Below, piece by piece: positions 1 to 14,179 of a DNA stretch of 64,000 nt (position 1 is the stretch's first letter; the number at the start of each line of letters is the position of its first letter). The DNA lies in contig JAALGZ010000024.1 in NCBI GenBank assembly GCA_015227615.1, positions 248,001 to 312,000 on the forward strand, written 5' to 3'. Origin of the DNA: Labyrinthula sp. Ha (Eukaryota; Sar; Bigyra; Labyrinthulida; Labyrinthulaceae). Both the position numbers and the translations under genes were made by a program. The notes beneath the pieces are model-generated. The model ran no database searches. It saw only the letters and a list, made by a program, of their open reading frames with translations, and was not told the DNA's origin.

Positions 1-3000
1 ACTCAACTTTAAAATAGCCAAAACTGAACTTTTAATGGGTAAAATATTAAAATTTTTAATTCTAACCTTATGTATGACCAATTTTAAGAAACTTAAAGAG
101 GAAATAAATAAATTTTAGAGTTTCTATTAGTAGTATTAATTATACAAATCTCTGTTATTTTACTGGAAACACCAATAAAAATATATTTTTTTCAGTTTTG
201 CACCTGTTATAATACTCAAAACTACATATAAATGGGTTCAGGGGCGTTTCTACATAGTTAAAGTTATTTTTTTCGTTTTTGAGAAAAAGTCTTATTCTGC
301 CTGCTTTTGACCCATCTCAGTTGAAAAAGTGTTATTCTTGTCCTTGAAAGTTATATTCATTAATGCCCAATTAATAGAGCTCATTTGGTGCTATTTTAGA
401 CTCTAAAATATTCTATTTCTCTTAGAATAAAAATGAATTGGCAAATCTTGGCTCTACCACATTAAAGGTATTCTCACTTTTTGGTTTCATAACATTTCTC
501 TTGTCATCCAATACACCCAACATTACATTACCCTCAGCCCAATAAAACCACATACCAAGAAATAGTCTTATTAAACAAGAGGAATGTCCCGTATTTCTTT
601 TTGGACACTAGAGAATATTACGTTCAATTAATTATTCTTGTTCACAATACTATACTTGGCAGCAGCCCTCAGTCTACATTTACAACTTTTATCTTAAGGC
701 TGAAACGTAGCTTCAATACTCTAACGCATATCCGTTCAGTTGAGCAGATTGTCAAAATCCGTTAGCGAAACTTAGGATAAAATAAACTGGAATAGAGTTT
801 GTTGGGAACAATGGAATATATATACATATATATGGTTTACCTCGTCGCTAGTACAAGTGATTATCTGGTAGCGAAGTTGCAAAAGCTGAGGAAAATAGAA
901 AAGTATCACAAGTGTGAAACGGAATTCACGATGTTCTTGGATAAGGTGTCTAATGTTCTTCGCTAAAAATATGAAATCAAACTTCAAAAGCGAGAGGAAA
1001 TTATGCAGTACTAAAAGAATAATATGTTTCCGTAAGCACTAGTTCGTCGATCACTACTACATACCCCCCTGATCATGACAGGTATAAGACTTTGAGCGCT
1101 ACTCTTGTCAAAAAAGAAGTTTGTTTGCTTTGTTGCAAAGTTCAAGTGAAATTGAAACTGGACCTTAAGTAGATAACTTCTGAATGAATGTCTTTTTTTA
1201 CACAGTGCATGAACTCGAGGGAAACAGCAAAGATGAGATTCCCAAATAGTTGCTGATTGCCACGATGGCAAACTCTCTCAACATAGACAATTGGCGAAAA
1301 GAAAGAAAAAATACTTTCGCAAAATTGGGAAAGTACATAGAAATTGCAAACTGAATGGTCTACTTTGGATAGTGATGAGAGAGCTTTCTCTCATAGCAGA
1401 AGAGAGCGTATCGAGGAAGAAACAAACCACAGGTAAACCTTTCGAAATTAAAACAGATTTGAGGAACTGGGAAGATTTCTTGAAGTATGCAGAATGGAAC
1501 AGCGTTTTGATGACCCTAACTTTTAAGATACTTTATTATTAAAATTTGTTTGTATTTATATTGATTTTAACTATTTAATTCTAGGATTATGTCTGAAAAC
1601 TTTTTCAGATGAAGGGGATAACAAGAAGCACCAAAGAAGATTAAGGTTTTGGTATTTGATCGCGAAACAATTATTTTCATACTCCGAAACTTTCCTCTTT
1701 TCATCACTTAACAAGTTTTCTTTGACAATTTACTTGGTTCATGTGCATAAAATTTCAAATTCCCAAAATCTCATAAACTAATGATAAGCTAACATTTCAG
1801 TGCGAACTGGTGTACAACCACCATTAGTGGAAGAAACCACAAACCTTATTTCAGTATAATTTTACGAACTTGAACTTTTCATTATTTAACGTCGCAATGC
1901 TAACGATTGCGAAGCCTAAGATGAATCATAACGTCATCGGCCATATAACCACGATGCAGCGACAGATATGCATGTTTTGTCCCATGGATATGAAATACCA
2001 CTCTGGGCAATCTTAGCTGGAGGTGTTTCTAAATTGATACCTCATCTGTTAGAGCTATCTAATTGTGGAAGACAAAAGATTGAAAAACTGAGGATCAACC
2101 ATATTAAAGCAGGCTAACTGAACTGTCTAGTAGCGTTACCTCGGAACTATTAGTACATGTTATGAAGCTCTATGATAACGGTCACTATACCGATAAGTTT
2201 CGGATATACTGACTAAGAGCAAGATTTTGACTATTACGTCTTTATGAAATTATAATACAGTGTAGAAATTCTTAAATGGCTTTGAGTCTGATGGGTTCGG
2301 TGTAGTGCAATGTGCTGACAAGGGTTAACAAATTTGGAGAGTTAGACTATTCGGTGCTCGTATGTTGGCTTTTCTTATTGTTTACCCTACCATTAGAATA
2401 CTCCCCTAGGTTTTACTAAATATAATAACATTGAAGCCCGAAAAACTAAACTTTAATTTTTAGATATATTTCTGCTGCGAATAATTTCTCATCTGTTAAT
2501 GACTGGTCTCTAACTGTCAACTCTTGTTGTGAGCACTAGTTGGTTACAAATTATCAAAGAAAAAGTAAAAAAAAACTTCAAATACAGACTACCGTGAAGA
2601 AGTACATCAGAACCTACTACTTCACGGAGTAGCATAAAATCTCAGGATTCACTGGTATCATGGATGGTACTCTGCACCTCATAGCAATAATACATCTCAT
2701 AAACATGGTGTATTGTTGATTCTTAATCTTTAGTTTGTTTCTGCAATAGAGGTCCTTAAGCTCCAGCTTCTATGGCTGAAATAGTAATTTCTTGTTTACT
2801 CGAGCCTTTATATAAAGTCAGAGACTGAATTCTTCTGCTAGGGCTTCCAATAAGTTTCTACTATAAAGATCTTTTTTTCTTAGGACTATGATTCCTTATA
2901 TTATTGACAGTAACATAAGTAACAACATGTAAGTGCGCTTTCATAATACATCATCTAACGGCTAAAGGTAATTATTTTTTAAAAAGATGAGAATATTTAG

Positions 3001-6000
3001 AAAAAGCTTAGGCAGAAATGTTCAGATTTTTCTGTAGAGAAACATGTAACGGAAAGATGAAGTAAGATATTTAATTTTTGAATTTAAAATACTTTGCAAT
3101 CATATGCCAGAAGAAAAATGATATTTTGAAACTAGGAAAGTTTTTTATTCCACTTTTCAGATGAAAAAGTTGATAAAAATTTACGAAAGTTCTTGATGGT
3201 GGCATTATTCGCCTAATCGTCAATGCCAATATGTTTATCTCAGAAGCAATAAATAAGAGAACAGATGGATATAGATCCATTCTGAAAACCTTATATCTCT
3301 CCTCTAGCCTGTCTACCTGTTGCACTATAAATGCTAAGACGACAGTGGAATTTGATTTTGATAATGACTTGTTCTGCATATCCTTCATTTTGTTCATTTA
3401 AGGTTCGCAATATTCGTCAAAACATACTTCTAATCTATGCAAACACATTTTAAGTTAATTTTAGACTTTTATTAACAAATTATATCACAACAAATTTCCT
3501 GAGTTCACAAAATTTTGAGCTCTACTTGAAAGTTCATTCATCATCAATATATTCAATGAGGCAAATGATTTGGGAGAGATAATCAAGTAAGAATATACAC
3601 ACGCTCTTGTAAAAATTAATAATATCTGTTATTACTATTTCTTTTAATTATCGTTACTGCTTTTGGGAGCTTGAAGTTAATCGCATTGAAGCAATAAGGG
3701 AGAATCCAGTATAAATAATGATTTGCAAATTAATCAACAGCCATAAGCCGAGTACTAATAGCTTAAATAAGTTAACTCAAAAGTGTAATAACTAATTTTC
3801 GCTCTCAGTATATTATTAGCAAGAAAAACAGGTGGTTTACTGTGTGTAAGTTACTTCTACAAGAAATATTACTTTCTTGATTTATTTGTCAACTCTGCAA
3901 CAGGTTTTTCTTTCTTAATATCTTTGTAGAGCTATTATTCTGTAGATTTTCCAGCTTTATAATATTTATAAATTTAATGCGATATCTTTCAAGCTTGCAT
4001 TCAGTATGAATTCGGTCATTTTTATATTTTTATTTTCTGTTTATCATTCCTTTGCTATCTTAAATAAATTCTTAATAGACCGGGAATTATGCCAAGATTC
4101 CTCAAACATAGTGTATTGTATGGGATGAAATCACAGAGATTCTGAACAGTCATAACTTTCCAAGATTTTGTGTTTCGCTTCGAATAGTTGAAAGCTAAGC
4201 GATTCTTACCCGGACTTTTTATATCGCTTGGCGCAGATAATTCGTTGATGGCAAATAAACCATTACTGCTTCTTGAGCTTTTTTTTTAATAGAACTTTGT
4301 ATTGTAAGATAGTTTAACAAGGAACAAGACCTTATCCAGTAATATCCTGTAAACCTTCTCAATTATTACGTTGCTACAGGACTCTTATAAACTCTTCATG
4401 GCTTTTATGTCAAGTTCTTGAATAACTTTTTGAATGCTTGATAAACTAAATTCTTTTGTGTTATAAAAGAATGAGTATCAAAAAAACAAGACTCATAACC
4501 ACTAGAGTATATGTATTATAAAGAAGCATTATAACTTTCATTTAATTCAACCTACTTGCCTTTTGTTAACTTTTAAATAAATATTTTTAGCAGAAAAAAC
4601 AAGAATTTTTATTAACCTTTAGTAAAAACTAAGTCAAAACCTAAAATAAATATAGATGGAACTTAAGACATGATAACACACAGAAAATAATGAATACCTT
4701 TGTAAATCTATAAAAAACAGCAGAAAAAATACTGCACACATAATTTTTTTAGACAAGCATGAAATACAGCACAATAAAGAAAAGTATCAAAATAAAGAAT
4801 GATTAATGACTCACAAATAAAATAGAGCAATGAAGTTTTTGCTAAAACGTTTTGCTTATCTATTTTCAGATTCATTTGCGCCATAATATAGATTTATTCA
4901 ATATTTAGCCAACAACGTAAATCTCTTGACTCATCTTAACTGTCGAAAGCAATAAACTTTGTGAACAAATTACGAAAAATATTTTGGGTTATCGTACCAA
5001 TATATAATTGTTACCACCGAAATCATTGTTTATAGGAAAAGGAACAATAATATTCTTGGCTTTTGACTTTAATAGTTTTTTTTGAGATATTCTGGAGCTA
5101 ATCTGAAACACGATACTGTTTGTTAAATCCAGGGCTTGGTTTTATGCATGAAACTGAAAATATTCAGGAAATTTATTAGTTATAACTTAATTTAATTAAA
5201 TTTAAGTTTTTAAAATACTAAAGAAAAACTTAAAACTTTGTCTTCATGGTGTTTGTGAAGTAACAGCATAAAATGATGATACATATAGGGCATTAGCGTA
5301 CAAAAAAATCTTTCAAAGAACCAAGGAATAAATCAAAGTTAATTTTATCCCTCGTGTATTACACCATGGATTGTTTCGGGTGAGATTTGGTTTTTAAAGG
5401 AATTTAAGCTAGATGGCTTAATTCTAGACTTATTAGTGTTATGGAAAGGGCAAAATCGATCAGCTTCGCGTCAATACATTTCAGGATTAAGATCGTATAA
5501 CAAGATTTTTGCTTCTAACCTACTTATTTAATTTTTTCAGTTTTGATTGTTAAAAAAAATAACTTATATGATATTTTTGATATATTCAGAATTTTCTATT
5601 TGTTATAAGTTTCAGTAGATTTTACAGAATTCAGGAAATAAAAGAATGTAATATACCATCTGAAGCTCTCTTAAAAGAAAATTATTAGCAATATAAAGGT
5701 ATCAATGGACGTTATGTTATTGCAAAATAGAGGATCCCAAGAAAATATGTGATTCCTAGTCATACAGCACTCTCAAAAACTAACACATCGATTTCATAAC
5801 TTGAAATAAATGACAAAAAATAAAATGCATTTTCAAGCTTAAAATAACGAAAACAGAGACCTGTATTCCCATGTTCTATTACTTTCACGAGTCTTTCATT
5901 TTTTGCAAGCCAGGAAAACGTCACAAGAAAATTTTTGTTGTTGAATTGTTTTCCGAGGTTCACGAGTCCCATTTATTTTTGATTTAGCAAAATGCGATGT

Positions 6001-9000
6001 ACACAATAAAACTCTTAAAAATATGATCAAGTTACAATATATTGAACTAAACAAAACATTGTCAATATTGATTCATATATATTTACATGCTGTATTTGTA
6101 ACATTTGTAGAGTTAATACCTTTTAATACCTCTCTTGCAAAAAAAAAATATGTAACAATTAGATTTTGATTCCGTACAAATACAAAAAGTATATATACTC
6201 TAAAGTTCAAAAAAATGTAAAGTCATAGAATTATCGCCACATAAAAAGTTGAGATTAAATTAATGGACTATAGAGTCAAAATTAACGGACTATGGAGTTT
6301 TGAACTCGTTCTTGAAAATATACTATCATTCTTTCTCTACTGAATAATACAAGCAATATCATGGTGATACATTGTATGTTTCTAAGTATACTGTGGTAAG
6401 AAAGATTCAAAGTTGAATTCTATCTACAGAGTTTTTTAATTAACATCGACTCCGAGTTTGTGATTTTAATCACATTCATTGGTTGAAATATGGGTTGACT
6501 CATGCATTCAAATTCTCCACAATAAAGTCCTCGGAGCGAATCAATTAACATTTCTCTCCAAAATTTGAGCGTTCATGCGTCAAATCCAGTGAAAAATAAC
6601 TTAATTAGCATGTACAATGATGAATTAACGATTTAAAACATCCTAATTTAAAATACCGAGTCTGAAAACGTTTTAATGCTTCTTGATACAATAGATAATA
6701 TTAAACTTGCGCATCTTTTGAAAAGTATATAGTATTGGACTCGTGTGTCGGGGGTTATCAATAAATGCACATATAGTCTTACCAACTGTTTTCTCTGACT
6801 TCCAAGCTTCAATACTATCGCTTATTTGCATGTGTGCAAAGTCTCAAATATGCATAAAATACATAAAGAAAACATAAGACAGATGCCAAATATTTGAAAC
6901 CCTCAAAGAACATAATACATCCTAATAATAATCTTTTTTCAGCTTTTCCCATCCATTTATTCTTCTGCAGTTTCTCTTTGTTTCCTTGCTTTTCTTGTAT
7001 TCTAGGAATATTAAAAATATCTCCTGTAAATAGAGAGCACTTCAATCGGATCACAAAATGATCTTTTGCTTTGAACGCAGAAGTTATAGGCCCATAGAAT
7101 GATTTTAATTCAAGAGTTGAAAAATATGCAGAACGGAATATATTAGTATTGTGGTCTTTCTGACAGGTCGTAGGAGTTTATTCGTGAATCTTTGGTTTCA
7201 GGTGGTATTTTTTCGAGATAAATTGCCATGTATTATCTATTAAAGCCATTCTCTATAGAAATAGCCTATTCATCTTTTAGTTGTTTTTTATGGTGTACTT
7301 TCTAACTGCAGATCTTACGTCTTTTCCCTATCTATGTTGTTGTGTGTTACAATATGGTAAGTTACCTTAAATGCAATGTTGAAATATTCACAGAAGAATA
7401 AAGGTAGAAAAGGGACTCTCAAGATTGAGCTACTCGTAAGTATTTAAAATATCAACTACTTCGAAAACCTAGTTAGTTTCCTAATACTAGATATTCCCAT
7501 AAAATTTGTTCGGCTTAAAACTAGGCCAAATTAACTTGATAAACACTAAATGGAGATATAAATACATCAGAATACATTTTAGACATCAAGTTTTCATCTG
7601 AACTTTGCTACATAAAATATAAAATAATACCAAAACTGATGTTAGAAAACAAAGAATTTCTTGTTAAAGTAATAGCATACAATAAAATTACCATTCTACT
7701 CTAAGGAGTTACAAAATATGTTATTCGATAACAGGAGGTTCATTCAAGATCAAGCTAGGTGGCTGCTCACAGGAAAAAGCAGTGTTGGCCTGGAATTTTG
7801 GTTTGTACAATAGTTTCTTGCAAGTGATCTGTCTTGGTTTTATGCTCTTTTAGAGAAATCCAAATAGTTTTGTAGTTCTGACATGAACTTATATTTAGCA
7901 TTCACACCTGAAGATATAGTCAAACACGCAATTTGTCTTTATCTACTTAAAGAACGGGAAACGTCGAACCATTCTTGTAAAGTTGCTCTGACAAGCTCTA
8001 TATCTAAGAACAATGGATAATATCTTGCTATTTTAAAACTTAAGTTCAGTTTATAACAAAACCAAGTATTAAATAGCTATGCGCATGATTATTTTATGAA
8101 CTTGGTCGCTACAAAGTTTGTAGATAGCACTTAAATGATCTCTGCTATTACAAGCAATTTTGAAAAAAAAATAGTTAAGGTTAGTATTTCTTATTTCACT
8201 AAAATTTATAGTCTTCAGCCGATTTAGCACGTTAATGTACTCTGAAATGTCTAATTTAACTCCAAATGATGCTGTTCTTCACGTATTCCCACACCTCTCA
8301 ACTTTTCTGGCGGCTATCTTCTCTACCTGTGAAATAACATGTGCTTGTCTCTTCCTCTTTCGTTGTTACTGTTAAAAAAAAATTCCCAAAAGATATTTAT
8401 CTCTGAAAATTACCTTATTTCCCAGGTAGCGACTTCCTGAGTTCTTATAAAACCGACTTTTATCGTTTGTAACACATTGTTGCAACAAGGAGCACCATTT
8501 GATATTATCATAATTCTTGAACCGATTCTTCAGGATTTAGAATTTACTTTGAGTGATGTTGAGATTTTTAACAGCCATTTAGGGTGAGTCTTGATAATAT
8601 CATTAGTATCATTTGAGGTCTTGGCCATATGGGCTATAAGGTTATTAGTCTCCGTACTTTTTTCGACCAGAATATTGTAGGCAACACCTCTTCCCGGGAA
8701 ATATATATCTGATCGCATCTTTTCGCAGGATTTTCCTACGTCCTGTAGTCCATTTGCCAAGGTTTTCATACGGAGCAAACATTGAATACGAAAAATATCT
8801 GGGTGATTTGGTTTTAAGCGACGTGGCCAAACATCATTTAAGGTATTTTAATATATCTAAAAACCTCAATTATCATTCTAGGTGTATCAAACCTCAATAT
8901 CGTTGATAGTAACATTTGAGTCTAGAAGTTTTTTTATCAAACAGTAGCCCTTGTTGAAACGATGAAGTTTTCCTTCAGAGTCAAGTTAGTTACAAAAGAT

Positions 9001-9518
9001 GTGTTTGAAGGAAGGTTGCTATTAACTAGAACCTGATTAGTTACAGGGCTGAGATGTTCTAGTTACATTTAGTGATGATATTTCTTGTTAGTTTCCTAGC
9101 TGAAATAACTAGTAGTTAAGAACAAAAAACCAATCTACCTTATTCCGTCTCTTTGTTGATACTTAATAATCAACTAATGAAAAAAGCGATAATATTAATG
9201 GCGAAAAGGTTGGAAAGCTCATATGACATAACATGAAACTAAGAATATTATATTCGTGAGCTATATTTCCCATTGAAGAGCTCTTTTAACAAGAAGAACA
9301 CTTCGTGGCATCTTGGTATCTATTATTAAAGAGAGAAAAAAAAACATAATAATAAAAAGAGAAGACGCAAGAAAGTGATTAGCTGCTGATGCCATGGCTA
9401 TAAGAAAGATGGAAGCTTATCACATTTACCAATATGATTACTTTGGTCATTGCTAGGAAAACATTCTCACAAGTCTAATGAAAGGAGTTTTATTTAAACT
9501 GGGCGGCTATTATATGAA
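1..9518. other. Gene-poor stretch, no supported gene
   Basis: About 9.5 kb of AT-rich DNA without a reading frame that I can tie to a known family. Short frames of 60-108 codons exist (for example 3071-3397 and 8530-8778 on the minus strand), but none shows a recognisable domain. I also could not join them through GT-AG introns of about 30 nt in the way that worked for the real genes here. No tRNA-like A/B boxes, rRNA or clear tandem array were seen. A gene made of very short exons could still be hidden. Confidence 0.5.
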
Positions 9519-9905
9519 ATGAAACATGTTCAGAGTATTTTCCCACTTGCTATTGAGGAAATACAAGTAGAGCTTGATGATGGTGCGGATCCAGATGAGG
9601 ATGTAAAGATGAAGATCCAACATAATAATATCGTGATCGAAGAGAAGCAACATCATCATAACACGCATACCAAAATGAATAGTCCAGAAATGCAGCGCAG
9701 TTATAGAAGAGTATTGTCACTTAGGGTTATTCATAGACGATTTGGCGTAAGCAGGATCGTTTCTGATGGCTGTTTTTTGTCATGTGGTCAAGACAAAGTC
9801 TGTTACGTACTAAACACAGTAGAAGTAATACTGTATCAGTATTACAAAAAACCTATATATAATAGTTTTGTTTTAATACTAGAGTTAGCAAGGATGTTGC
9901 TCTGA
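9519..9905 (+). CDS. Possible terminal exon or small gene, unknown
   Basis: A 128-codon frame from ATG to TGA with an acidic N-terminal part (residues 17-33), a His-rich patch (about 44-50) and an Arg-rich middle (about 61-80). I do not recognise it. Two things argue for a real gene: its stop lies 52 bp from the stop of the convergent prolyl-tRNA synthetase gene, matching the tail-to-tail layout elsewhere in the window, and its N-terminal composition looks coding. Against it are the lack of any known domain and the less gene-like C-terminal third. Upstream exons could not be identified, so the start is uncertain. Confidence 0.25.
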   Translation: MKHVQSIFPLAIEEIQVELDDGADPDEDVKMKIQHNNIVIEEKQHHHNTHTKMNSPEMQRSYRRVLSLRVIHRRFGVSRIVSDGCFLSCGQDKVCYVLNTVEVILYQYYKKPIYNSFVLILELARMLL

Positions 9906-9957
9906 GGATACCGGGTAAACCTGAAGAAAGAATGATTGTTAACAACAAAGAACGGTA

Positions 9958-11581
9958 TTAGTAACTTCTGCCAAAGAGGCACCATTTTTTTGCATCTTCT
10001 CCATTTCCTGTGAAACATTTTGTTCCCTCATCCAAAGGGTCTTGAAAAAATGGGATACATAAACTTTTTGCAGCCCCAGTTAAAACTCTGCCTGCTTTTT
10101 CTGCTTCGGCGTCAGTACTAAATATTCTCTTTGTTTCTTCCTTAATCCAAGTTTCAGACTTTATGGTCAAACACCACGGTGCCAGTACTAAATTTCCAGC
10201 ATCCAACTCCTTAATGAAGTCATCGAAATTAAACACAATTGAAATGTGATCATCCCTCACTTTCCTTGCTTTCTCTAACATCTCAGTCTGAATTCTAGCT
10301 AAAACTTCACATATCTTATTACCAACATTGGCATCAAAATCTATGAAAATTTTCTCTCCACTGTGTCTTAAAGCCAAGCAGAGCTTATTTTCTTTGCGTT
10401 CTCGATCTCCAATCTCTATCCTGACAGGAACTCCTTTTTGCTCCCAGTGATTGTACTTCCACCCAGCTGTCTTATTTTTTCGTAAATCCGCTTTAACTCT
10501 CAATCCTTTTCCAAAATTATATCCCACTTCAGCTTTTAAAATCTTTTCAACTTCTAAGATCCGCTCATTAATTGCGGCTCCAACATCTTCTCCACCTGAT
10601 TTAGCCTTTGAGACTCTAATTGGAATAATGACAATCTGAATTGGTGCTACTCTAGGAGGCAAAACAAGTCCCTTATCATCCCCATGGACCATAGCCATGA
10701 CTCCAACAGACCTAGTGGTAAATCCCCACGAGTTCTGCCAAACATATCTCATACCATGTTCCTGGGACGTGTATTTAATTTTGAACATCTTTGAAAAGTT
10801 TTGTCCCAAGCAATGACTTGTCCCTCCCTGCACTGCCCTAACCAAATAAAAAAACGCTCAAAACGATACCTTCCTGATACAGGAATAAAAGCTTCAACGG
10901 TTGTAGAAAAATCCGCGCCTGCAAATTTCTCCTTGTCACTTTTTCGCCCTTTAATAACAGGAACAGCCAACATATCTTCGTAAGCTCTTGCATACAAATC
11001 AAGCATCTCCACAACTTCTTCTTCAGCTTCCTGTTGAGTTGCATATGCTGCATGTCCTTCCTGCCACAAGAATTCCCTTGATCGTAGCAATGGCGTAGTT
11101 TTTGAGAACTCCCAACGAACTACATTTGTCCATTGATTTAACTTTAAAGGTAGATCGTGTTCGTTTCTTATCATTTCAGCATAAGCTGGGTACATAATAG
11201 TTTCACTTGTAGGTCTTATAGCGATAGGTTCTTCTAATTCACTTGATCCAGCTCTAGTAACCCAAGCCACTTCAGGAGAAAAATCATTTAGATGATCTTT
11301 TTCAGTTTCCAATGCTGATTTAGACACAAATAATGGAAAGTAGCAGTTTTGAACTCCATGTAGTTTCATTTCATCATCTAGAAAACGTTGAACGAATTCC
11401 CATATTGAAAAACACCAAGGGAGAAGGATATAACAGCCTGCAACATCGTAGTACTTAATCATATCTGATTTTTTAAGAACCTCTTGGAACCATTGACCAA
11501 GGTTTTCTTCTTTTGTTCTACGTTTAAGATAGAATTAACGATTTACACGGATAGATTTAACTTTGTTTTTTTCTTCGACAT
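9958..11581 (-). CDS. Prolyl-tRNA synthetase, eukaryotic/archaeal type
   Basis: Class II aminoacyl-tRNA synthetase that charges tRNA-Pro with proline, probably cytosolic. Three exons: 11547-11581, 10870-11517 and 9958-10837. Introns are 11518-11546 (29 nt) and 10838-10869 (32 nt), both GT-AG and phase 2. The spliced product is 520 aa. It shows the family run beginning [10 protein letters not shown] (about 34-43), motif 2 from VVRWEF to REFLWQEGH (about 144-167), the [12 protein letters not shown] segment after the second intron (about 234-246), motif 3 [10 protein letters not shown] (about 284-293), and the C-terminal extension ending GRSY that marks the eukaryotic/archaeal type. No editing insertion domain is present. 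The start was chosen because the ATG at 11581 joins through a 29-nt intron to the conserved frame, whereas that frame itself meets a stop just upstream. The position that is commonly the second His of TSHHLGQ is Cys here. The 5' side opens into a 2.6 kb gap towards the CCT gene. Confidence 0.95.
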
Positions 11582-14179
11582 AATCTTTTTCTTTTTTTGT
11601 TGGATGAAGTTTATCCTAATTGCCCAAAATTAATTTCGAAAAAACTTTCCTGGAAATTTATTTGGAACACTTTCTAAGTTCACACCTTAAAACTAGGGAA
11701 TTGATTTAGACTATATTAGCCAGTGTTGGTACAATAATCAAATATTTTTAAGAGTATAAAAGTAACTTAAATATCTTTTGCGCACCATGTAACTGCTTAT
11801 AACATTTGTTCTTGCTTCCCAGAAGAGAATACTACGAGTCTCTGTGATTCGTAAGAGTATTGGATACTTGAAGAGTAACTTCTGCTCAACTACGTCTTCA
11901 GATTTATCTCAAAATAAACCCAGAACATTGAGTCGTTTGAAGAAATAGAAAATATATGGCATTTTGCTTCTCTCCAATAATGTTAGTTCCTAGCTCAGAT
12001 TTAAAATATGGCCAGAAAACATCATAACCTTAAGATCATGGAGCTTCATCGACTTTGCCAAGCGTAACTGTGACTGCTGCCACTTTAGCTCAAGATTATG
12101 AAGAGTTCTTAGAAGCCTTCCACTAGTCCCCAACTATTTCAATCATAATAAAATACAGCGAAGCCAAATAACCCTACTTCCCACCGAAGTCAATATGGTT
12201 CTAGCTTAGGGATGGATTTTCGTAGTTAAAACCAAGAGAGGAAGGTTTTCTTTAGTAAGAAGGTAAAGGCCTTCGAGATCGAAGTATAATGTAAAAAAAA
12301 ACAGGCAATCATTTATGGAAGTGATAATTAGTCTCATAACAATTTATATCGGTTTCAGAATATAGTTTCCAAAAATGCTTAGTCAAGACAAGAGTAGTTG
12401 CATCGAATGTAAACAGAGACACTCAGCAGCATCTAGCATCCTTTCAAATTCTATATTGTTTGAACATCAGAATCTAATTTGATCAGAGCTTCTGAGCATA
12501 TTTCAAATTAGTTTGCTTACTTTTTCTTGTTAGGGAGTTTATTTCCTTTGCAACACGAGACTGTAGCCCATTGCCTTGACATCCTTATTGCTTCAATACC
12601 TGGATTGCCTCATCTCTTTAGAGTTTTGAGTCCTCACCAACAGAAAAGAATAATACCCTGATAAAGTCATCAACTTCGGGCAAACCATTCCTGAAGAAAC
12701 ATTTAGGAAGTTATTTATTTGAGCTCACGCACAAGGAGGCTAGTAGTATGTGGCTGTATAGCTCACCTTCATGAAATCACTCTGGCCGCCAGGTTCAATC
12801 CACTCCATTAACTTTCTAGAGTTTCTGAATGCGTATTCCACACAATTATCGTTATGAGTTAAATTTCTAGACATAAAAAAAGGTATGTTACTGGAAGGTT
12901 TGACACAAATTAACGAGACCTGAACCCACTCTTTGCTAGTGTTCGAATATAAATCACCCACATGCTCATTAAGTTTCCAACAATGTGGTTTCTGTGGATT
13001 AGAACAAGAAACTTCAGTTTGCGTGTTTTTATCTTTCATAACGTCCTACCTAGGAACCGTTACAAAACATGCGAACTTAAGTAGGTACGAAGTAAACTGG
13101 CATCACAGACCTGCCCTCATGTAACCTTACTTTAAAAAGGATAGGGAAAGAAGACAGGGAGTTACAGGGCATATTTCAGATAGAAGGAAGCCTTTTCGGC
13201 AATTGGTTTTTCGAAGCTGTTGCACATTGCCACCGGTAGGGAAGAGAGAATTTACAATATTCGGTACCAGTAGAGAGAAAATGATTTCGAGCAACATTCT
13301 GTCACCCTCTACCCGAAAAGTGCTAGCGCTGTGCGATAAAGCTTCTCAAAACGAGGCTGATGTCTTGGGTTACGCTCTCACCCAAACTGATCGCTGTAAT
13401 CGGGTTCCGAGTTTGCATACAAGACTAAGAATATTACAATATAGCAAAATCAACAACTGTAGTTCCCATTTGGGACAATAGTCATGTGTGCCTAGGTTGC
13501 TCAAAACTGACATTTCCTACCTTAGATGAATGTGTTTGCCTCGGCGTCCTCTCGTACAGACACCTTCTCAAATCCGACTGGAAAACGACACATTTCAGCC
13601 GCCTCTGCGACATGAATTTGTTGACTACTTAGTACTAAAGCCAAAGATCCCTTGAAAGTGGCGTTCTACTTTTTCTCTTTTAGTTAACTAAAATTATTTT
13701 GACAGTCTGCTCATAAAAAAAACAAGGTAAAAGTGCTTTTTGGGGAAAAGTGAAATATTTAGAAACTTTAAGGCTTTCTTCCTAAATGAACAAGATTCAC
13801 CCATCTTATACAAAGAAATAGTAACTAAAGTTGGTTTGTTCAACTCTATAGTCGTGTTGAAAATGTTCTTAGTAGGCTCCGATATCGCTCCAACGATGGA
13901 AATGCACTATTGATACAGTGTTTTGCCAGGACACTTCTGGGAAAACATTCGATATACGGTTTGGTCACCCAATGAAATCCCGGAATCCATCCAATCACAA
14001 GACAATCCCGATACCATTGTTGTCGAACATTCGGAAGAGTTAACTCTATTGTTAACTCATGTTTTAGGTGGTATACAAGCCAAAGTTACTTAGCATGAAT
14101 TATCGGAAGGTTTACATTTCCCGCTCGATTTGTCTGTTGGTAACAGAAAGGATTAAAAAGATAAAGAAAACCTACGGAA
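11582..14179. other. Divergent intergenic region, ProRS to CCT gene
   Basis: A 2.6 kb region between two genes read away from each other, so it probably holds both promoters. An A/G-rich tract lies directly before each start codon (about 11582-11600 read on the minus strand, and 14152-14179). Frames at 12740-13039 (-) and 13203-13481 (+) have no recognisable domain. I see no other feature. Confidence 0.5.

Noticed and set aside
8530-8830. Minus-strand frames of 61-82 codons
   Set aside because: No recognisable domain, no extension through short introns, and no supporting context.
10451-10983. Plus-strand frames inside the ProRS gene
   Set aside because: They are antisense shadows of a strongly conserved gene.
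12785-12805. tRNA-like B box (GGTTCAATCC)
   Set aside because: No A box at proper spacing, and the bases around it cannot form a T-arm stem.
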